Positions 9,312-16,834 of a stretch of 64,000 bases of DNA are shown here, piece by piece (position 1 is the stretch's first letter; the number at the start of each line of letters is the position of its first letter). This stretch comes from Desulfosarcina sp. BuS5. Its GTDB lineage: Bacteria; Desulfobacterota; Desulfobacteria; Desulfobacterales; BuS5. Location: positions 1,531,041 through 1,595,040 of the forward strand of contig NZ_CP087952.1 in the NCBI RefSeq assembly GCF_028752835.1, read 5' to 3'. The notes under the pieces were generated by a model that saw only the letters and a list, made by a program, of their open reading frames with translations, ran no database searches and had not been told where the DNA came from. The position numbers were made by a program, and so were the translations under genes.

Positions 9312-10199
9312 TCATGCGTCATGACATAACTCCCTGCGAAAGTTTTTAGTCAAGGGATAAACATAAACAGCCTTTTTGGAAAGTAGTGGTTGCTTTGATT
9401 TGCTGAGCTTGCCCTGACCGGTTGTCTGCCCCACACAGATCCAATTATCCGCTTTATAACAGGTACCGCGGTAGCGCTCTGTGTCAACAAAGGTTTCAAG
9501 CAGATAAACCGGATGATGATATAAAGTTTTCCAATCTTGTAACAAGCGATGACGGTTCAATGCCAATAAATATGATGCCAAACAAGGGACTTGAACCCAT
9601 GGCAGGATCAAAAAACGGAGATTGTTGGCGATTAGATGAAGATTGTTCTCTCTAATCTTTTTGCTCCAGCCAATGAAACGATCTCGTGCTCCAATATACC
9701 ATGGCGCTGACCCCCATGCCAAACACGCAATAGGGCGATTATGAGAAAATGCAATATATTTGAGATGCTCCCCAACTGGTTGAGTATAACCAAGATAATG
9801 GTACTCACTTACAAGACCATTGAATATCTTCTCAAAAGAAGTTCTGCGAACCTGGTCAAGTTTTATAGGAAACAGGTCTTCGACAGAACAATGAACAGGA
9901 GTTTTATCGACTATTACCCAGGATGTTTTTTTTCGCTTTGCAAGAGGGTTGGGAGGGGTACATTTTCGGGCAGGCAGTTTAATAAAACCCTTTGATTCCA
10001 AAAGAAGCAGCAGGCTTCGGCAGATCATATCTTTAAGAACACCATTAGACTGTCTCCAGTTCCATTCCCTGCAGACTTCTTGAGAAATGAAGCGTCTGCT
10101 TTTGTCAGGATGTGATTCAATAATCCGCCTGACGGTCGCTATATTTTGCCTGGTGACTGATCGCCTCCGATATGTTATGACTGATTCCATTCCTGACAC
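9312..10199 (-). CDS. DUF4338 (DruA-like) protein of IS66 element, copy 1
   Basis: 295 residues. The DUF4338 family includes DruA of the Druantia anti-phage system and many transposon-linked proteins. Recognised stretches: EYHYLGYTQPVGEHLKYIAF, RDRFIGWSKKIRENNLH, FLILPWVQVPCLASYLL and ETFVDTERYRGTCYKADNW. The N-terminal 90 residues look like winged-helix segments (REWNWRQSNGVLKD). It overlaps the transposase start by 11 bp inside the same inverted repeats, so it travels with the element. Identical in length to the copy at 26494-27381. Role unknown: a transposition accessory or a passenger defence-type gene. Confidence 0.85.
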   Translation of the reverse strand: MSGMESVITYRRRSVTRQNIATVRRIIESHPDKSRRFISQEVCREWNWRQSNGVLKDMICRSLLLLLESKGFIKLPARKCTPPNPLAKRKKTSWVIVDKTPVHCSVEDLFPIKLDQVRRTSFEKIFNGLVSEYHYLGYTQPVGEHLKYIAFSHNRPIACLAWGSAPWYIGARDRFIGWSKKIRENNLHLIANNLRFLILPWVQVPCLASYLLALNRHRLLQDWKTLYHHPVYLLETFVDTERYRGTCYKADNWICVGQTTGQGKLSKSKQPLLSKKAVYVYPLTKNFRRELCHDA

Positions 10200-10422
10200 T
10201 ATAAACCATCAGGCACTGGAACGCAAAATTTTTCTTAAAAAAATTTGCGGTTAGATATTAAATTTTAAACTCAAAACGATTATTGCCCGTGAACGGTTAC
10301 AAATATTTGAATATATAGGGAATAATAATTTTTTTCAATCAGCAATTTTGAATTATTGACGGCATTTTGTTATGGTCTACGCAAATTTTACTGAAAATAT
10401 TGAAGGTGCCTGAATGACATAT

Positions 10423-10627
10423 GATAAGTTGACCGTGAGCTCCGCTGCGCTACGCACACGGTCAACTTATCGCCGGCTGTCGAGTTCCTCGAACGTCCTT
10501 GACAGGTTCCGCTCACGCTCCACCTATCAAGGGCGTTCGAGCCGACTGCGATTCTCGACACTGAATGAAAAAAAACCGCCTTTTTCATTCAGTGCCTGCG
10601 ATTCTCGCGGCTCAACAGCCGGCGATA
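10423..10627. repeat. Nested palindromic repeat element
   Basis: Four inverted repeats are stacked. Hairpin 1 has 15-bp perfect arms (10423-10437 / 10457-10471, GATAAGTTGACCGTG). An outer stem TATCGCCGGCTGT (10468-10480) pairs with 10615-10627 and encloses hairpin 2 (10488-10507 / 10522-10541, CTCGAACG...AGGT) and hairpin 3 (10559-10572 / 10581-10594, CACTGAATGAAAAA). A direct repeat CTGCGATTCTCG occurs at 10545-10556 and 10596-10607. The predicted shape is a hairpin followed by a two-armed cruciform. No gene is encoded. Confidence 0.85.
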
Positions 10628-10639
10628 GATTGCAAGCAA

Positions 10640-10920
10640 AAATAATCCCTGGCAAACATTGTAGCTTTTGTGGAAACGATTCTGTTCCTTTAATAAAAAC
10701 AAAAATGTTGTGACCAATGGATTTGCTGTGACACTTCTTTTGCATCTATAAAAGGTGGAGATTATTGCCAATATCATCACGAGCACGAGGGTCTCTGCCA
10801 TTTTCATTACAATAACAGCCATTCAGGGATATGGCAGGAGTGCAAAGAATGCCGGGATTTGGTTGGGGAAGATAATTTTAATGCTGCATTTCATGACCCC
10901 AACAATGTGCCAAGATATTA
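10640..10920 (+). pseudogene. Remnant of a Cys/His-rich (zinc-binding) protein
   Basis: Two frames carry one cysteine-rich stretch: GKHCSFCGNDSVPLIKTK, then, after a shift in an A-rich run near 10705, CCDQWICCDTSFASIKGG continuing YCQYHHEHEGLCHFHYNN and WQECKECRDL to a TAA at 10920. The spacing of Cys and His pairs suggests a zinc finger. There is no upstream start: the 5' side runs into the palindromic element. Family not identified. Confidence 0.45.
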
Positions 10921-10975
10921 ATCGCACTCATGATAGGGCCAAAAGTTGAGCAAAAAAAGTAACCACAAAACTGAG

Positions 10976-10990
10976 TTTTTGGACACCCCA
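10976..10990. repeat. Solitary end of the 4685-5051 MITE family
   Basis: TTTTTGGACACCCCA at 10976-10990 is the inverted form of the TGGGGTGTCCAAA end of the MITE at 4685-5051. No partner end was found within the preceding 700 bp, so this is probably a relict terminus. Confidence 0.5.
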
Positions 10991-11008
10991 CCATAGATCC
11001 CAACACAG

Positions 11009-12373
11009 TTACATGCTGTCAAGAATTCTTTGCAGTTCCTCAACCATGTAAAGGGGAAGAGAGAATAATCTGAATGTGCCGGACGCTCCCGGCAAAGAAA
11101 AATTTGCATTATGGAGGGCCGGCAGGTCGGCATTGAAGCGGACTCCCAATTTAACTCCCTTTTCTTTGATAAATACCTGCAAAGATTTCAGGGTCCCGGT
11201 TTTTCCCGCCTTCACCTCCACCGGAAAGATCATGCTGCGGAAAGCCTGGACATAATCAACCTCGGATGATGCCTGCCGTTTTTCCCGGCACCAGTAAAAA
11301 AGTTCCGGCTCTTCATAATATTGCCGGGCGTAGAGAAGATGCTGGCCAATAAACTGCTCACTGATAGGACCGGAATTAACCAGCTTAACTTTATCCGCGC
11401 TTGCAATATCAGCATAGCTCATCCCGCAGGCTGCTGTGAGCAGCCCAACATCCAGGAATAACGGCTTTTGCACCTTTTCGTTGCTTTCAGCCCTTAACGG
11501 CACCCCGTTTGCCCCGCTATGGTAAACCGGCGCGTATACCCTGGCCAGGGCCAGTAGATGCAATGATTTTTTCAGTTCGGAACTTTTTTCGTTTCGGTCC
11601 AGGTTGACGTATTTAAGCTTTTGTCCCACCTGCATGGGCAGTTTTTGAAAAACTCTCTGGAGTCGGATATGCTTGACACGTTTACCATATTTACTGAAAT
11701 CATCTCGGTAGGTGAGAAGTATTGAATGCTTAATGGTATCCACATCAAGCATGGAGCCGCTATCCTGATATGCCTGAATAGCTTCCGGCATACCGCCAAC
11801 AGCACAATAAATCTTGAACATCTTCATGAGCTCAGTATGGATAACCGACGGGAATTTATCATGAATCTGGAACTGCTCAATGAATTCTTTCAGTTGCTCT
11901 CTGCCGGTTCCGGTCAGAAACTCTTTAAAGGTCATCGGCCCAAGGTGCAGGTATTCTATTCTTCCCACCGGCATTGAAAATGTATGTTCTTCCAGGACAA
12001 ATTCCAGCAGAGAACCTGCGGCAATGACATGCAGCCTGGGCATCAATTCATAAAAATAGCGCAGGGATGCCAGAATTTGCGGTGTGGCCTGGATTTCATC
12101 AAGAAAAAGAAGGGTCTTGCCGGGCGTTATTCTCCGGGAAGTTTTTAACTCAAGCAGTGTAATAATCTGGTTGGGATCTTTTGAGGTGAAACAGTCAGCA
12201 TAATCATCACTAAGCTCAAGGTTGATTTCCATGAGATCTAATCCTGCTTCTTTGGCAAATATGCGAACAAGATATGATTTGCCCACCTGACGTGCTCCTC
12301 TGATGACGAGCGGTTTTCTTATTTTTTTGTCTTTCCAGTTTTCGAGATATTGCAACGCGGATCTTTTCAGCAT
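11009..12373 (-). CDS. AAA+ ATPase with C-terminal DUF4143
   Basis: 454 residues. N-terminal AAA domain with Walker A RGARQVGKSYLV (about residues 25-36) and Walker B TLLFLDEIQATP (about 108-119), followed by a winged helix region and the DUF4143 C-terminal domain ending near VEVKAGKTGTLKSL, which resembles a PD-(D/E)XK-type core (EVDY then VEVKAG). Such proteins are widespread in anaerobes and have no settled function; nuclease-ATPase or toxin-like roles have been proposed. It is a single gene here with no tight neighbour. Confidence in the family is high, in the role low. Confidence 0.9.
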   Translation of the reverse strand: MLKRSALQYLENWKDKKIRKPLVIRGARQVGKSYLVRIFAKEAGLDLMEINLELSDDYADCFTSKDPNQIITLLELKTSRRITPGKTLLFLDEIQATPQILASLRYFYELMPRLHVIAAGSLLEFVLEEHTFSMPVGRIEYLHLGPMTFKEFLTGTGREQLKEFIEQFQIHDKFPSVIHTELMKMFKIYCAVGGMPEAIQAYQDSGSMLDVDTIKHSILLTYRDDFSKYGKRVKHIRLQRVFQKLPMQVGQKLKYVNLDRNEKSSELKKSLHLLALARVYAPVYHSGANGVPLRAESNEKVQKPLFLDVGLLTAACGMSYADIASADKVKLVNSGPISEQFIGQHLLYARQYYEEPELFYWCREKRQASSEVDYVQAFRSMIFPVEVKAGKTGTLKSLQVFIKEKGVKLGVRFNADLPALHNANFSLPGASGTFRLFSLPLYMVEELQRILDSM

Positions 12374-12549
12374 AGCGGTCCCCTTTTTAGTTTATTTGTA
12401 AGGGTATAAATAGACTAAAGATATTGTTTTGTAAAGGTATATTTTGTACGGAAGCATGTTGCGTTGCAGCTTTTTTGAAGGGAGGAGCAATTGTATGTTT
12501 ACGCTTTATCACAGGTGGCTATTGTTGAAATGAAAACCAGCCAACATTC

Positions 12550-12915
12550 CTAATCATCCAACTCGCAATGTTCCGGCTCAATATCAAGAATCAGGGCAAT
12601 TGACTTTTTTACAAGGCTGATTTCATCGTTTGAGATGTTTCCGATCTTTTCCGCAAATCTCCTGTGGCTGATGGCTCTGATCTGAAAACAGTCAACTACA
12701 GATTTTTTTTGAAGGCCATTGTTTGTACAAGGTTCCAGAGAAACGAAAAAAGGATTTTCCTTCCAATACGGGTTCCAGGCAGTGACAGGTAAAATAATGG
12801 CAAGCTTGAGATGCTTGTCATGACCACCGTTCAAGACGAGTACAGGCCGTCTTTTCTTAATTTCATCCCCGATAGCTGGATCAAGACTTACCCAATAGAT
12901 ATCACCGGCTTTCAA
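12550..12915 (-). CDS. mazF: MazF/PemK-like mRNA interferase toxin
   Basis: 121 residues. Typical MazF start GDIYWVSLDPAIGDEIKKRR followed by PVLVLN, which holds the conserved Arg and beta-barrel core, then ILPVTAW. Members cleave mRNA at short sequences. The start overlaps the end of the antitoxin gene by 14 bp, as in translationally coupled toxin-antitoxin operons. The gene looks intact. Confidence 0.88.
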   Translation of the reverse strand: MKAGDIYWVSLDPAIGDEIKKRRPVLVLNGGHDKHLKLAIILPVTAWNPYWKENPFFVSLEPCTNNGLQKKSVVDCFQIRAISHRRFAEKIGNISNDEISLVKKSIALILDIEPEHCELDD

Positions 12916-13144
12916 AATCTTCCCCTTCTATCGATTCAAAAAGGTTATCATATTGTGCCCTGCCGATCATCTCCATGGCTTCCATCCTCTTAAATTCCCG
13001 AAGCCTTTTGCGGTCTTCTTTAACCTTGGCGTTGATAGCCTCTCGCATATATTCACTAAGGCTTCTGTAGCGAAAGCCCTTATACGTTTTCTTGATGAAA
13101 TTATGATCTTTTGCGTCAATCTGCACTTTGGTCTGAACCAGCAT
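12902..13144 (-). CDS. Ribbon-helix-helix antitoxin of the MazF-like pair
   Basis: 80 residues beginning MLVQTKVQIDAKDHNFIKKT; a strand then two helices (RSLSEYMREAINAKVKEDRK) fits a ribbon-helix-helix DNA-binding antitoxin with a C-terminal toxin-binding tail. It is the first gene of the two-gene operon and overlaps the toxin gene. The ATG at 13144 is preceded by GGGAGGGT. Confidence 0.85.
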   Translation of the reverse strand: MLVQTKVQIDAKDHNFIKKTYKGFRYRSLSEYMREAINAKVKEDRKRLREFKRMEAMEMIGRAQYDNLFESIEGEDFESR

Positions 13145-13285
13145 ATCACCCTCCCATTTTTTGTTTATTCTGCCATATTTTTTACCCCAATATCAAGGAC
13201 AAAATTAAGGGTCACTTTAAGGGTACATGACTTTGCCAAATCTTTCGGGACAGCTTTAAAAAATAGCAGGAAAAAGTTTTTTAAT

Positions 13286-13335
13286 AATAGCTTGATTTTC
13301 AAATTATTTTATATTCAAATAGCTTGAGATTCAAA
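13286..13335. promoter_or_regulatory. Paired operator-like repeats
   Basis: AATAGCTTGATTTTCAAA (13286-13303) and AATAGCTTGAGATTCAAA (13318-13335) are 16/18 identical and 32 nt apart, about three helical turns. Each contains TTGA-N4-TCAA, the shape of a MarR-type half-site pair. They lie just upstream of the P-type ATPase remnant and of the MarR gene, a likely binder. Confidence 0.6.
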
Positions 13336-13393
13336 CAAAGGTGATTTCCGCAATTTTTAAGCAATAAAACCTTTCTAATAAGGAGGTAAGGCA

Positions 13394-13995
13394 TGATCGG
13401 TCGTTTTTCCCGCCCTGGCGTCTATCGTGAACTGCTGCAACAGGGAGAATTTTTAAGAGTATTTTAGCGGGGATTCTTGCCCTGCTGAGTTTTCTTCTGG
13501 ATAGAGGAATATATCCTGCGTCGGCAATTACGCATTCATTTAACCTATCTGAAGATACCATAGCCACAATAGCAATGGTCTTTGCCCTGGCATCTGTGAC
13601 TATAAACGGACTTCCCATAATCTGGGGTGGTATCAAAGGCCTTGTACAGCGCAAACTGAATGTGGATGAACTCGTAAGCCTGGCAATCATAGCATGTCTT
13701 GTTCGGGGGAATTTTCTGGAGGCGGCTTTTGTCAGCTTTGTTATGATGTTGGGTGCTTTAATAGAAGAAGCAGCAAGCAGTTCAGCACGAAAGTCGATTC
13801 AATCTCTAATTGGTATCGCACCGCAAACAGCCACAGTGCTTATTAATGGCCGGGCGATCACAAAACCGATTAACGAAGTTAAGGTTGGAGAAATCCTTCT
13901 GGTTAAACCTGGCGAGCGTATCCCCGTCGATACTGTGGTAAGAAAGGGAAACAGTGCGGTGGACGAATTTTCAATAACGGGTGAAGCGAGGTGTC
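13394..13995 (+). pseudogene. P1B-type heavy-metal ATPase fragment
   Basis: After AAGGAGG (13380-13386) and an ATG at 13394, one frame runs only to 13467; the frame next to it (from about 13427) encodes transmembrane helices and the actuator domain of a ZntA/CadA-type ATPase: TINGLPIIWGGIKGL, then LNVDELVSLAIIACL, then VKPGERIPVDT and EFSITGEA. The sequence stops at the TGE motif; the phosphorylation site DKTGT, ATP-binding domain and last helices are absent. So the gene is truncated at its 3' end and probably frameshifted at its 5' end. The MarR gene abuts the break. Confidence 0.85.
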
Positions 13996-14418
13996 ATGCA
14001 CCATACCGACATAGAAAAACTTTCTTCAATTTTAATCGAGCTTTATGAAAAGATGTCTTCCTGGGAACATGCCGTGGTTAAGGAAAGCGGTCTAACCCCT
14101 GCCCAAATGCATGCCATCGAAATTATGGGCCATCAGGAGAGTCTTCGGATGAAGGAACTGGCCCAAAAGCTGGGTGTCACAACAGGAACTCTCACGGTTA
14201 TGATCGACCGACTGGAACAAAATGATTTGATATTGCGAAAGCCTCATGAAAACGATCGTCGTTCCATCGTTCTTGTCCTCACGAAAAAGGGTCAAAAATA
14301 TTTTAAAGAACACCATAAATTGCACCTTGAACTAACCAGTGAAATCACATCTTCATTGAATGAAGATGAAACAAAGCAATTTTACACTTTTATTGAAAAA
14401 CTTGTCAGTCACTTTTGA
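13996..14418 (+). CDS. MarR-family transcriptional regulator
   Basis: About 140 residues with the winged-helix core LRMKELAQKLGVTTGTLTVM and the wing LEQNDLILRKPHENDRRS, whose DxRS motif is diagnostic of MarR. ATG 13996 is preferred; a GTG at 13981 lies in the P-type ATPase remnant. It ends 36 nt before the permease gene at 14455, so it likely controls metal efflux here. The paired TTGA-N4-TCAA sites at 13286-13335 are plausible operators. Confidence 0.88.
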   Translation: MHHTDIEKLSSILIELYEKMSSWEHAVVKESGLTPAQMHAIEIMGHQESLRMKELAQKLGVTTGTLTVMIDRLEQNDLILRKPHENDRRSIVLVLTKKGQKYFKEHHKLHLELTSEITSSLNEDETKQFYTFIEKLVSHF

Positions 14419-14454
14419 ATCTATTTACATCTGGAAATAAAAACGGAGAAACTT

Positions 14455-15597
14455 ATGAACGTTTTAGTCACTATTATTTTACAGTCCTGGCATCTATTAC
14501 TGGAAGCATCGATATATATTCTTTTTGGTATTCTTGTGGGTGGTTTGCTGAAGGTCTTTATCAGTCCGGCAACAGTGGCCGGACATCTGGGAAAGGGACG
14601 CTTTACTTCCGTATTTAAGGCGGCTTTGTTCGGAATACCCATCCCTTTATGATCCTGTGGAGTGCTGCCGGCGGCAGCATCACTAAAAAAGCAGGGGGCC
14701 AACAACGGCGCTACCACTGCTTTTTTGATATCAACACCGGAATCCGGAGTGGATTCCATAGCCATAACCTATGCTTTGCTTGATCCGCTGATGACAGTGG
14801 CCCGACCGGTAGCGGCATTTCTCACCGCTATTGCCGCCGGAATAACTGAAAATCTGTTTCATAGCGCTAACGATAAAGACAAGATAAAGGTGGACTTAAG
14901 CTGCCCGATAGATGGGTGTTGTGACGGGATTGACTGTTCGCCGGATGAGCATAAACACCATCATTCCTTTGTTGAAAAATTACAGGCAGGCCTCAAGTTT
15001 GCAGTAACCGATATTTGGGGAGATCTTGCAGGATGGTTTTTTACAGGAATCCTTTTGGCCGGTTTGATTACTGCGCTGGTCCCTTCACGTCTTTTTATCC
15101 AATATCTCGGGTGTGGTTTTTCTTCCATGCTTATTATGCTGGCCATGGGCATTCCGCTCTATATATGTGCAACAGCCTCAACTCCCATTACGGCAGCATT
15201 CATTCTTAAAGGAGTAAGCCCGGGTGCCGCCCTTGTCTTTTTACTGGTCGGACCGGCAACCAATATTACTTCGTTATCGGTTCTTTTCGGACTCCTTGGC
15301 AAGAGAGCTACTGCCATCTATCTGCTTACCCTGGCCGTTTTTGCCGTGTTTTGCGGATTGATCCTGGATCAGCTCTATATAGGGTTTGGATTCTCGGCCA
15401 GGGCAGTGGCCGGCCAGGCGGCTGAACTCATTCCTTTTTATGGCCAACTGGCAGGTGCCATAATTTTACTCGCATTGTCGGTCAGGCCGATTTGCGATAG
15501 GCTAAAGAATTTTTTCAGCAAGGCAAGCCATCATCATGCCCACGGTACAGTCTGCGGCTGTGAGCCCAGCTCACCTTTTCCAATAGATAAAATCTGA
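14455..15597 (+). CDS. SO_0444-like Cu/Zn efflux permease with in-frame TGA (candidate selenoprotein)
   Basis: 380 codons in one frame if the TGA at 14650-14652 (codon 66) is read through. The protein is a DUF318/SO_0444-type permease, proposed to export copper or zinc. The N-terminal helices end at GIPIPL, the TGA follows, then SCGVLPAAASLKKQGA. Homologues have Cys in this place (PLCSCGV, recalled), so TGA replaces a conserved Cys. A second permease half follows (LYICATASTPITAAFI, GPATNITSLSVL). A Cys/His-rich linker (CCDGIDC, HKHHH) and tail (HHHAHGTVCGC) suit metal binding. A 7-bp stem with a G-first loop lies 17 nt after the TGA. The alternative is a nonsense mutation; the P-type ATPase next door is broken. 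Confidence 0.8.
14650..14679 (+). promoter_or_regulatory. Candidate bacterial SECIS-like hairpin
   Basis: TGA at 14650-14652 is followed by TGCTGCC (14663-14669), loop GGC (14670-14672) and GGCAGCA (14673-14679). The stem has 7 bp, the loop has G in its first positions, and the loop starts 18 nt after the TGA. This fits published bacterial SECIS constraints as I recall them (loop 16-37 nt from UGA, G among the first two loop bases). Confidence 0.5.
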
Positions 15598-15610
15598 AAG
15601 ACCAACCACC

Positions 15611-15765
15611 TCGTTAGTGCCCATCCATAAATGGCTATTTCGCCCGGTATCTGCGTTGCTCTAAAATTTTAATCCTCAAAATACTTAATGTATTCCTGCG
15701 GTTAAAATTTTAGAGTGCCTTGATCTCGAATGAACCATCCTATTTATGGACGGACACTTGTTAAG
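15611..15765. repeat. Palindromic interspersed element A (TCTGCGTT...GCCTTGATCT type)
   Basis: About 155 bp. Outer inverted ends: CATCCATAAATGG near 15620 against TATTTATGGACGGACAC near 15747-15763. Inside, TCTGCGTT precedes an arm GCTCTAAAATTTTAATCC, paired with CGGTTAAAATTTTAGAGTGC, followed by CTTGATCT. The companion at 16512-16680 keeps the fixed blocks but has different, still complementary, arms. Confidence 0.8.
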
Positions 15766-16281
15766 TTTTTCAAAGATTCTAAACCATCTTTGTTCAGGTA
15801 AAGGGCAAGCTTTTGACTCTTATTGCCTTTTGTCTGCCTTCACCCGTTATCGATCTTTACCTGCGATTCCGGGTTCAAACAAAAAACCTTGACATAGAAC
15901 TTCCCATTTGTTAAGAGCCCCTAACTTGTTTAGCAAAGCCAAATAAGATTGTCGGCACCAAAAAAATGGTCATGGAAGCGATGGATTGCATTTTCTCAAC
16001 CATTACAAATAATTTAAAAAAGAAGAAAAAGGGTGAAGGGAATCTGATTTAGCTGAAATAATAAAAGCATGGAGGCAAACGGCTCAAAGCAGTTCTACCA
16101 GGGTAGCAATGAGAGCGGCCTGGGCAAGCAGCATACCGGCTACCCAACGAATGGTGCCGGCCTGGGTGGAAAAAAGAAAAAATGTTTTAGCCAGGTTTTT
16201 TATGTTCAAAATGAATGGCGATAATAAAGCTGGTTCAATGACTCCGGAAAATGCACTTATAAAGAATGCTCAAGAGCTTCA
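15766..16281. other. Region without a convincing gene
   Basis: Short open frames are present (for example from 16109), but none has a recognisable domain or a good ribosome site. The stretch lies between palindromic element A and a small ORF. It may hold the decayed 5' part of the gene at 16282. Confidence 0.4.
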
Positions 16282-16509
16282 ATGCTGTTCGATGAGCATC
16301 ACCGGTTGCTGCGTGCCGCAACTTTTCGGGACTGTATCAGCAAGAAAGGAGAAATATGTTTTTGTCACGATTGTCCATACAGGCGCAGGTTCAAGGAAAC
16401 ACTCATTAGCACTATAGAAGCTTTTGAAGAAACTCGCAGGAACTTCAAATCAAAAAAGATTGAAATGTTAAGAAGACATCTGACTGGTATTCTTGCAGAA
16501 GAAATTTAA
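16282..16509 (+). CDS. Small conserved-looking hypothetical protein
   Basis: 75 residues, with DCISKKGEICFCHDCPYRRR followed by a long charged helix (EETRRNFKSKKIEMLRRHL). Two Cys pairs could bind metal. Similar short proteins with this helix are remembered from sulfate reducers but the family cannot be named. No strong ribosome site precedes ATG 16282, and the upstream sequence may be a decayed 5' extension. Confidence 0.4.
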   Translation: MLFDEHHRLLRAATFRDCISKKGEICFCHDCPYRRRFKETLISTIEAFEETRRNFKSKKIEMLRRHLTGILAEEI

Positions 16510-16511
16510 CA

Positions 16512-16680
16512 AGTGTCTATCCATAAATGGTCTTTTCGGAGTCTCGCAGGCTCGCTTACCTGCCCAATCTCTGCGTTATGCGAAAAAAATAATCCTCGGA
16601 ATATCAACCATATGCCTGCGGTTATTTTTTTCGCATGCCTTGATCTTGAACAAAAATCCTCATTTATGGATGGATACTAA
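16512..16680. repeat. Palindromic interspersed element B
   Basis: Outer ends GTGTCTATCCATAAATGG (about 16513-16530) and CATTTATGGATGGATAC (about 16662-16678). Inside, TCTGCGTT precedes an arm ATGCGAAAAAAATAATCC, paired with CGGTTATTTTTTTCGCATGC, followed by CTTGATCT. Same plan as element A at 15611-15765, with arms that changed on both sides. Confidence 0.8.
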
Positions 16681-16748
16681 CAAATAAATAATTGGAAATA
16701 CGTGCGGATGTCTTACGGTCTCTCGTCATAATAAAGCTGGAGAAAGTG

Positions 16749-16790
16749 AAGGCGTAACTTGTATTCGGTTTTGGGTTGCGCCTTTATTTT
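16749..16790 (+). terminator. Terminator-like hairpin before the heme operon
   Basis: AAGGCGTAAC (16749-16758) pairs with GTTGCGCCTT (16775-16784), one mismatch, followed by TATTTTT. It lies 45-50 nt upstream of the TonB receptor start. It could end an upstream transcript or act as an attenuator for iron or heme control; the sequence does not decide. Confidence 0.5.
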
Positions 16791-16834
16791 TGCGCTTTAA
16801 TAAAACGGTTCCAAGAACAATGGGAGATAAGACA

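Larger units (their letters stand above)
5601..9322 (-). pseudogene. IS66 transposase, split by a group II intron and frameshifted
   Basis: The N-terminal part (9322 down to about 8489) and C-terminal part (about 6219 down to 5601) match the intact 483-residue transposase at 25053-26504. Between them lies a 2.27-kb intron oriented opposite to the transposase, so it cannot be spliced from transposase mRNA. A one-base insertion (GCTGATAC here, GCGATAC in copy 2) also shifts the frame close to the junction. The gene is therefore inactive; copy 2 could act in trans. Confidence 0.93.
5213..10300 (-). mobile_element. IS66-family element with DUF4338 gene, copy 1, carrying a group II intron
   Basis: Bounded by 15-bp perfect inverted repeats GTAACCGTTCACGGG (5213-5227 and 10286-10300); GTAA ends are typical of IS66. 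It carries, on the minus strand, a DUF4338 gene and an IS66 transposase gene. About 390 bp at the left end (5213-5600) holds no credible gene. Length is 5088 bp against 2818 bp for copy 2 at 24665-27482; the 2270-bp difference equals the intron segment (2269) plus one extra T near 6185. No 8-bp target duplication is seen (left flank CATTCTCG, right flank AAATATTT), so the flanks have been rearranged. Confidence 0.93.

Noticed and set aside
10414-10713. ORFs through the nested palindrome
   Set aside because: Arginine/serine-rich translations of inverted repeats without start signals.
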